From Euperipatoides rowelli (Eukaryota > Onychophora > Udeonychophora > Euonychophora > Peripatopsidae): a stretch of DNA of 12,785 nucleotides. The stretch lies in NCBI GenBank assembly GCA_003024985.2, contig PXIH01S0000863.1; one strand, written 5' to 3'. Under the pieces are notes generated by a model. The model did no database searches and was not told where the DNA came from. It worked only from the letters and a program-made list of their open reading frames with translations. The translations under genes and the position numbers were made by a program. This document shows, piece after piece, positions 8,807 to 12,785 of the stretch. The first letter of the stretch is position 1; each line of letters starts with the position of its first letter.

Positions 8807-9016
8807 ATAAATTATGTAAAAATTAAAATTTCTTCAATATGGAATGACAGCGTGAAGGTAGATTTGAAGAGTGTCCCATTTCCTCCAGAAGAATGGAGAA
8901 AAACAGCAAAAGAGAAATACAAGACAAAAAAAAGAACTCAACGTATTCTTCAACAGGGGAAAAGCCCACAGACAGTAAATACTGACAGAAGGCAAGACCG
9001 CAAACATGCCAAAAGC
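8807..9016 (+). pseudogene. Coding-like fragment, possible exon from 8852, broken at A/G tract
   Basis: An open plus-strand frame begins after a stop at 8804-8806 and has protein-like composition: VDLKSVPFPPEEWRKTAKEK, then YKTKKRTQRILQQGKSPQTV, then a basic, polar region. It has no ATG. TATGGAATGACAG|C at 8851 could be a splice acceptor with a weak pyrimidine tract. If used, it starts with one base completing a codon, the phase that the exon-1 copies at 9139-9227 and 9529-9617 need. The frame then runs into A16 (9017-9032) and G16 (9033-9048) and the palindrome. I do not recognise the protein. It is highly basic, with a conserved-looking P-P-E-E-W. It could be a displaced exon 2 or a relic of a mobile-element ORF. 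Confidence 0.4.
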
Positions 9017-9048
9017 AAAAAAAAAAAAAAAAGGGGGGGGGGGGGGGG
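9017..9048 (+). repeat. A16 G16 homopolymer junction
   Basis: Sixteen A's are followed by sixteen G's, ending in the first bases of the palindrome (GGGGACGG). The A-tract may have been the insertion site. Length is probably unstable. Confidence 0.95.
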
Positions 9049-9138
9049 ACGGTTATCTTTTATCAGCAAAAATATATTAGGAAATATCAAGATTTTTTTT
9101 GCGCAAATTAAAAGATTTAATTAAAATAAATCACTTAC

Positions 9139-9227
9139 CTTGCCAAGGGCACTTCATTGTCTATAGAATATGCTCGTTTTAGAAATAACATCTTCATTAA
9201 TACTCGGTTTTTCGATGACACAGCCAT
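9139..9227 (-). CDS. Exon-1-like frame, mitochondrial presequence (left arm, open)
   Basis: On the minus strand an ATG (context AAAATGG) opens 29 codons that end at a consensus donor, GGCAAG|GTAAGT, leaving two bases (AG) of a split codon. The peptide MAVSSKNRVLMKMLFLKRAY is followed by SIDNEVPLA. The first 22 residues have five basic and no acidic residues. R18-A19-Y20|S21 fits the R-3 mitochondrial processing motif (R-X-Y|S/A), so mature protein would start at Ser21. It faces away from a partner exon in the other arm, across about 300 bp that would serve as a shared promoter. No downstream minus-strand exon was found. The alternative is a chance frame inside a transposon arm. Confidence 0.42.
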
Positions 9228-9528
9228 TTTACATAACCTAACGGAAGGAATCTGCTAAAATGTCACATGGAAAAAAGGAGGGAGCAGTTATTAACAAGGC
9301 CTGGGGTTGCATCTCAATGATTAACTTTTAAACATTATTTATTCCCTAGGTTTTTTTGATGAAGGAAGGATTTGTGGGTGTTTCTTGAGATTCCTAATAT
9401 TACACATAGATCCTTCCCATCAAGAATCTAGGAAATTTATTGCCATAAAAAGTGATTTAAAAATAACTGCTCCCCTAATATTAGCTGCCGTATTTATAGT
9501 AAAATACACCAGGTGGTATCTACGACAA
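9228..9528. promoter_or_regulatory. Candidate bidirectional promoter between mirrored exon-1 copies
   Basis: The interval separates two head-to-head ATGs and is itself partly palindromic. Two blocks are conserved between halves: GGAGCAGTTATT (9290-9301, mirrored at 9463-9474) and the CCTAGGTTTTTTTGATGAAG block (9345-9364, mirrored near 9417-9432). No convincing TATA box with correct spacing was identified. The regulatory role is inferred from geometry alone. Confidence 0.25.
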
Positions 9529-9617
9529 ATGGCGATATAATGTCTTAAGCGATTATTAACGAAGCTGTTTTTTCTAAAACGATCATATTCTATAGACAAC
9601 GAAGTGCCCTTGGCAAG
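9529..9617 (+). pseudogene. Exon-1-like frame, right arm copy with stop at codon 4
   Basis: This is the mirror copy of 9139-9227, also exactly 89 bp from ATG to GGCAAG|GTAAGT, aligning without gaps at 73 of 89 bases. Codon 4 is TAA where the left copy has TCA. From codon 14 on there are only two differences, giving FLKRSYSIDNEVPLA, so the R-X-Y|S processing motif and donor are kept. Differences concentrate in the first 13 codons, whereas the adjoining 'intron' bases are about 91% identical. That pattern suggests repeat-arm conservation or gene conversion rather than selection on the N-terminus. It is broken as read, unless translation starts elsewhere. Confidence 0.42.
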
Positions 9618-9732
9618 GTAAGTGATTTATCTTAATTAAATCTTTTAATTTGCGCAAAAAAATCTTGATATTTTCTAATATAATTTTTATGATAAAAGCG
9701 TACCGTCCCCAAAAAAAGAAAAAAAAAAAAGA

Positions 9733-9954
9733 AATGCAATTCAAAAAAGAAAAACTGAAGATACTAGTGAGAAAGGGGAAGAGAAACTATAAAATCAAAT
9801 TCCAAACAGGATATGAAAAAACATTACTACAGCTGAGCAAGATCAAAATGTTAAGGCATGGATTGAGAAGAGGACAGTAAAGAAGACGGAAAATACAACA
9901 CAATGGTCCAGTCAGAGAAGAATGATAAATAAAGTAGAGATTAGTGGCAAATAA
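9733..9954 (+). pseudogene. Decayed coding-like fragment right of the palindrome
   Basis: One plus-strand frame from 9733 to a stop at 9952-9954 reads NAIQKRKTEDTSEKGEEKL, a TAA at 9790, NQIPNRI, a TGA at 9814, then KNITTAEQDQNVKAWIEKRT and VKKTENTTQWSSQRR. The polar, protein-like composition in a single frame with only two stops over 73 codons is unlike random A-rich DNA. It could be the continuation of the 8807-9016 piece, split by the palindrome, because both join at lysine-rich A-tracts. The reading frame across the tract cannot be followed. An overlapping open frame at 9650-9880 has less protein-like content and I treat it as a shadow. Protein family not recognised. Confidence 0.3.
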
Positions 9955-10182
9955 AATAAAGGAATTGCAATAACACACAAAGTGTAATCTATAAAATGTT
10001 CTACTTATTACGATCATAAATGTTTAACTTTTGTGGTCCTTAAATGTCTAGTGATTTGTTGTGTTGTAATGACATGTGATATCCTGTACACAGGTTGTGT
10101 GTGACTGCGTGTGAGCAATAGTATGTTTACATTTACATTTCCGAAATAGACAATTAGTAAGAAAAAGTCTTTTGAGTCTAAT
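9955..10182. other. Probable LINE 3' untranslated region and flank
   Basis: Immediately downstream (minus strand) of the LINE stop at 10183-10185. GGAAATGTAAATGTAAAC (10143-10126) resembles a short ATGTAA-type tail repeat and may mark the LINE 3' end. Below about 10120 nothing specific is seen. Confidence 0.35.
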
Positions 10183-10660
10183 TTAGTGTCTAAAGTAATT
10201 CATTCCCTTGAGATAAGTATCAACACAATTTTTAAACGAATTCAGTGACGAAGATTCAACAACAGACTGAGGAAGGGCGTTCCACAAAGATACCACACGG
10301 TTTGATAAAAATTATTTTTGAATATTTAATCTAGTATGATAGACCGTTAGTTTATATATATGACCTCTCGTAGAGTTATAATCTGCCAATGTAAAATATT
10401 GTTCACAATGAGTTTGTACCGCTAGTTTGTAAACACATATGAGATCACCAAACATTTATCTCTCTCTTGGGGTAGTAATATTATAATTTAACAAAATTGA
10501 TAGTCTGTCGGAATAAGAAAGATCTCTTAAATCGATGACTAATTTTAGTTGACCATCTGAAAAATCTCTCGATTTTATCATAATCAACAACATTTTGCAC
10601 ATGATACCGCTTGTGCGCAGTAGTCAATAATTTGTGCAATAATACTTCGATAAAATACTA
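10183..10660 (-). pseudogene. 3' fragment of a CR1/L2-like LINE reverse transcriptase ORF
   Basis: Minus-strand translation, with frameshifts, gives in order FYRSIIAQIIDYCAQA, VDYDKIERFFRWSTK, LRDLSYSDRLSIL, MFGDLICVYKLA, STRGHIYKLTVYHTR and NRVVSLWNALPQSVVESSS, then NSFKNCVDTYLKGM, ending at TAA 10183-10185. These match the signature order of the C-terminal reverse-transcriptase region in CR1/L2/Jockey-type LINEs: 'L-x-Y-C' after the thumb start, 'K-I-E-x-x-Q-R', 'L-R-D-L-S-Y', 'G-D-L-I-x-V-Y-K', 'T-R-G-H-x-x-K-L', 'R-V-V-x-x-W-N-x-L-P'. Stops at 10456-10458 and 10312-10314 and at least two frameshifts show a dead copy. The 5' part is missing, as expected of truncated LINE insertions. Confidence 0.85.
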
Positions 10661-12331
10661 CATAGATATTTAAGTCGATAACAGAAAAAGTGTTCATAAC
10701 ATGGTTTGTATACTGTAAAGCACATAATACCAGGAGTAGGTTAACCTTGTGGTGCTGGCGGTATCACTGACCAAAATGAAACAAATATGTTTTTTTTTTT
10801 AATGTACACAAAGTATATAAAGTGAATAAATTTATATTAAAAAAAAAAAATTCATACTGAAGATTATTTTTCCTGCAGTAGTTTTTCTCTGGTACAGCAC
10901 TTCTCCTTGGGGTATTTTGCACTAAAACAACTTAAAAGGAATAATTCTCACCTAATTTATGAGTCTCTTTTTTTTTATAAGCTTTAGCATAAAATAAAGT
11001 TTATTTTATGAGCTCGTGGTGTACAGTCAATACAATTATTAAAGCTTTTTAAGTCTATATTTTTAGTTATACCTTAACTCACTAAATTCAATTTATGAGA
11101 AAACAAGTTCAAAGGAAACAATTTTTTCATTATTAGTTACATAAGAGAAAAAAAAAAATGACATTAAAATAACAGCATCCTTCAAGACAGTTTTAAATTA
11201 TTAAAAAAGAAAAAAAAAATTACATATAATCCTAAGGGACAAATTTCAATTTAGACAAAATTTATTACTTTAGAGCTATTGATAACAAAATTGAAATTAT
11301 TAATTAGCAAGTAAATGAAAAAGCTGTTAAATTAAAAATGTTATTAGAAATTGGTAAAAAAAAAGACATTAAATATGAAATTGCAACTAATTTAATTTTT
11401 AAACCTGCAATGAAAATGCGTGGAATATATTTTTTTAAATGTTTTTGAAGTTTAATTAGCCTAGTACTAGTTGGAGATAATTTTTCTTGTTAGAAGTTTC
11501 AATTGATGAAAAATTGCATTAAAAAACGAAATTAAAATAATAATAATAATTTTTATAAAATTTTAACTCTTTGTATCTTGAACGCAGACATGCCTCATTC
11601 CACTGCTGATTTAATAATCTTTTAACTGATCTCTATAATATCAAAATAAATTTATCATCAACTTCCTGAGAATAGAGAGCAAACTATAATTCATAACGTG
11701 AGAATAACATCGTCAAAACGGAATCTAATTTTATTACAAATGCATATCAAAACTTCAGTTAAGTTAAAAGGATTTTTTTTTTCAAACGATAAAAAATGAG
11801 ATTTCATTTTAAGATTTTTTGTTACTGCCATTACTAAATCATATATTTATGTTTGAATCTCTTATTTTTATAAAAGTCATATAATTTAGAGTTTAAAATC
11901 ATTATTATGATATTATCTACTTAATAGATTAAAAAAATGGATAAAAAATTAAAAATGTAAAATCCAACAAAAGAAGTTAAGAAAATATTTTTTTTTTATT
12001 ATATTTAGATTCCAAATTTAAAAAAAAAAAAAAAAAAAATCCTCATTTTTTTTTTTTGTATTTTCATCTTTTAAAAGTCAGAAGATGTCGTACAAATTAT
12101 TTTAAAATGTTCAAAAATCTTTACTCATTTGTCATTTAGTATAAAAAGTCCACGAAATGCTGAAAAGAACACAAATCAAAATAAAAAATCTCAAAAATGG
12201 ATTTATATTTCCTGACAAAGACTAATTGTCCAAATAAAGATCATAAAGTTATATTTCTGGAACGACCTGCATACCAATTATTTGACAAATCAATATTGTC
12301 TGGTTCTCAGACCTATCATTGCAATGCTGCC
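10661..12331. other. Very A/T-rich stretch, no gene seen
   Basis: Dense A and T homopolymers occur, including an A run at 12020-12039 followed by a T run at 12046-12058 that can pair. No exon-like frame, end motif or tandem array was recognised. The first 80 bases or so may be further eroded LINE. A 63-codon open frame at 12197-12388 shows no recognisable content, and its end lies in the hairpin at 12332-12396. Confidence 0.45.
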
Positions 12332-12396
12332 AATAACAGCCAATCAGAGGTCAGCTTGCATTCAATCTGCAAGTCAACCTCTGATTAGCTGTTATT
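12332..12396. repeat. 29-bp-stem hairpin of miRNA-precursor size
   Basis: AATAACAGCCAATCAGAGGT (12332-12351) continues with CAGCTTGCA to 12360. It pairs with TGCAAGTCAACCTCTGATTA (12368-12387) plus GCTGTTATT to 12396 across a 7-base loop TTCAATC. Four of 29 positions mismatch. The size would suit a small microRNA precursor, and it could equally be a small inverted-repeat element. The left arm contains CCAATCAG, a CCAAT-box word; the right arm has it mutated. Confidence 0.7.
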
Positions 12397-12542
12397 TTAT
12401 TTATTTATTATCTATTGATATTTTAATATTTATCTTGGAGTTAAGGTCAGAGAGCAGTTAAGGTTAGACTTCATTTAATTTGCTATTATATTCATTTTAG
12501 AGTTAGCGTCAGGCAGTATTTCTTTCAGGCATACCTCCAGGT

Positions 12543-12568
12543 GGGGGGGGGGGGGCTTATCCCCCCCC
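12543..12568. repeat. G13-CTTAT-C8 hairpin
   Basis: Thirteen G's (12543-12555), CTTAT, then eight C's (12561-12568) can form an 8-bp all-G:C stem, followed by another G5 block (12570-12574). It is a potential quadruplex and a likely site of sequencing or assembly error. Confidence 0.9.
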
Positions 12569-12586
12569 AGGGGGAAAATTGGAAAA

Positions 12587-12785
12587 AAATTAAAACGTTA
12601 TAAAATGAAAAGAAAGTCAACAAAACGTTAGTCAATGGAAACAAAGTCAACATAATGACCACTTTACTAACACACACACATACATACACAAAAAAGCAGT
12701 TTATCAAATCAGAAAGACAACAAAATATCCAGTCAACAACAAAAAAAAAAACTTATCAAATCAGACAAAGGCAACAAAACGTCCA
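12587..12785 (+). repeat. Degenerate short repeat cluster with (AC)n, runs off right edge
   Basis: The word TTATCAAATCAGA recurs at 12701 and 12753 (52-bp step), each time followed by GACAACAAAATATCCA or GGCAACAAAACGTCCA. GTCAACAAAACGTTAGTCAA and AAAGTCAACATAATGACC at 12617-12660 are related, and a short AC/ATAC microsatellite lies at 12670-12690. The array is cut by the window end, so unit and copy number are unknown. Confidence 0.6.

Larger units (their letters stand above)
9045..9710. repeat. 666-bp imperfect palindrome (foldback structure)
   Basis: GGGGACGG at 9045 and CCGTCCCC ending at 9710 open two arms that pair inward. From the ends to about 9187 / 9568 the arms are about 90% or more identical, with coordinates summing to about 18755-18756. 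Matching continues more weakly through the exon-1 starts. It resumes at GGAGCAGTTATT (9290-9301) against 9463-9474, and at CCTAGGTTTTTTTGATGAAG (9345-9364) against 9417-9432. The apex is near 9390, and a roughly 20-bp indel offsets the inner arms. Both flanks are A-rich. This is either a foldback-type transposon or an inverted duplication. A transcript crossing it would form long double-stranded RNA. Confidence 0.88.

Noticed and set aside
9787-10017. 76-codon minus-strand open frame, Cys/Leu-rich
   Set aside because: It is antisense to the more protein-like frame at 9733-9954 and has no recognisable content.
1-12785. CRISPR array or prokaryotic defence locus
   Set aside because: Tandem units here are either 158 bp or 16 bp without unique spacers, and coding pieces have spliceosomal introns.

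Overview
The window reads as nuclear DNA of an animal, most likely a marine invertebrate and possibly a mollusc. It is strongly A/T-rich and has no compact operon-like coding. It does have GT-AG splice signals around short coding pieces, tRNA-derived SINE-like DNA, a decayed LINE reverse-transcriptase tail, hAT-like and pogo/Tigger-like transposon remnants, a 158-bp tandem repeat and several microsatellites. The lineage guess rests on repeat style only; nothing seen fixes a species.

Layout from left to right. A 101-bp sequence (48-148) returns as a perfect inverted copy at 4854-4954. Five tandem copies of a 158-bp unit lie at 753-1543, and a solo inverted relative is at 7502-7676. From 2358 to 4647 there is a nest of old DNA transposons: a degenerate hAT-like element (2366-4116) holds a non-autonomous element (2748-3606), which appears to hold a smaller relative (3118-3374) with a TTA microsatellite. 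A second, short hAT-like element follows (4306-4639). A tRNA-derived SINE (minus strand) occupies about 5349-5513. The best ordinary gene evidence is a 111-bp internal exon on the minus strand (5654-5764) whose last residues look like the start of a P-loop, in an adenylate-kinase-like context. A Tigger-like end (6807) leads into a 16-bp minisatellite (7101-7381) that looks expanded from the element's own subterminal motif.

The most unusual part is 9045-9710, a roughly 666-bp imperfect palindrome. Each arm holds the same 89-bp exon-1-like reading frame, ATG to a GTAAGT donor, in opposite orientation. Both encode what looks like a mitochondrial import presequence with an R-X-Y|S cleavage motif. 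The left copy is open and the right copy has one stop. The palindrome sits in an A-tract between two coding-like plus-strand pieces (8807-9016 and 9733-9954). The left piece has a possible acceptor in the phase that the exon-1 copies require. It could be a foldback transposon that captured an exon, or a head-to-head inverted duplication of a gene's 5' end with a shared promoter.

A CR1/L2-type LINE 3' fragment (minus) lies at 10183-10660. The rest is very A/T-rich DNA with a miRNA-sized hairpin (12332-12396), a G13/C8 hairpin (12543-12568) and a short repeat family running off the right edge. Only the exon-like pieces could belong to host genes, and no complete gene is visible.
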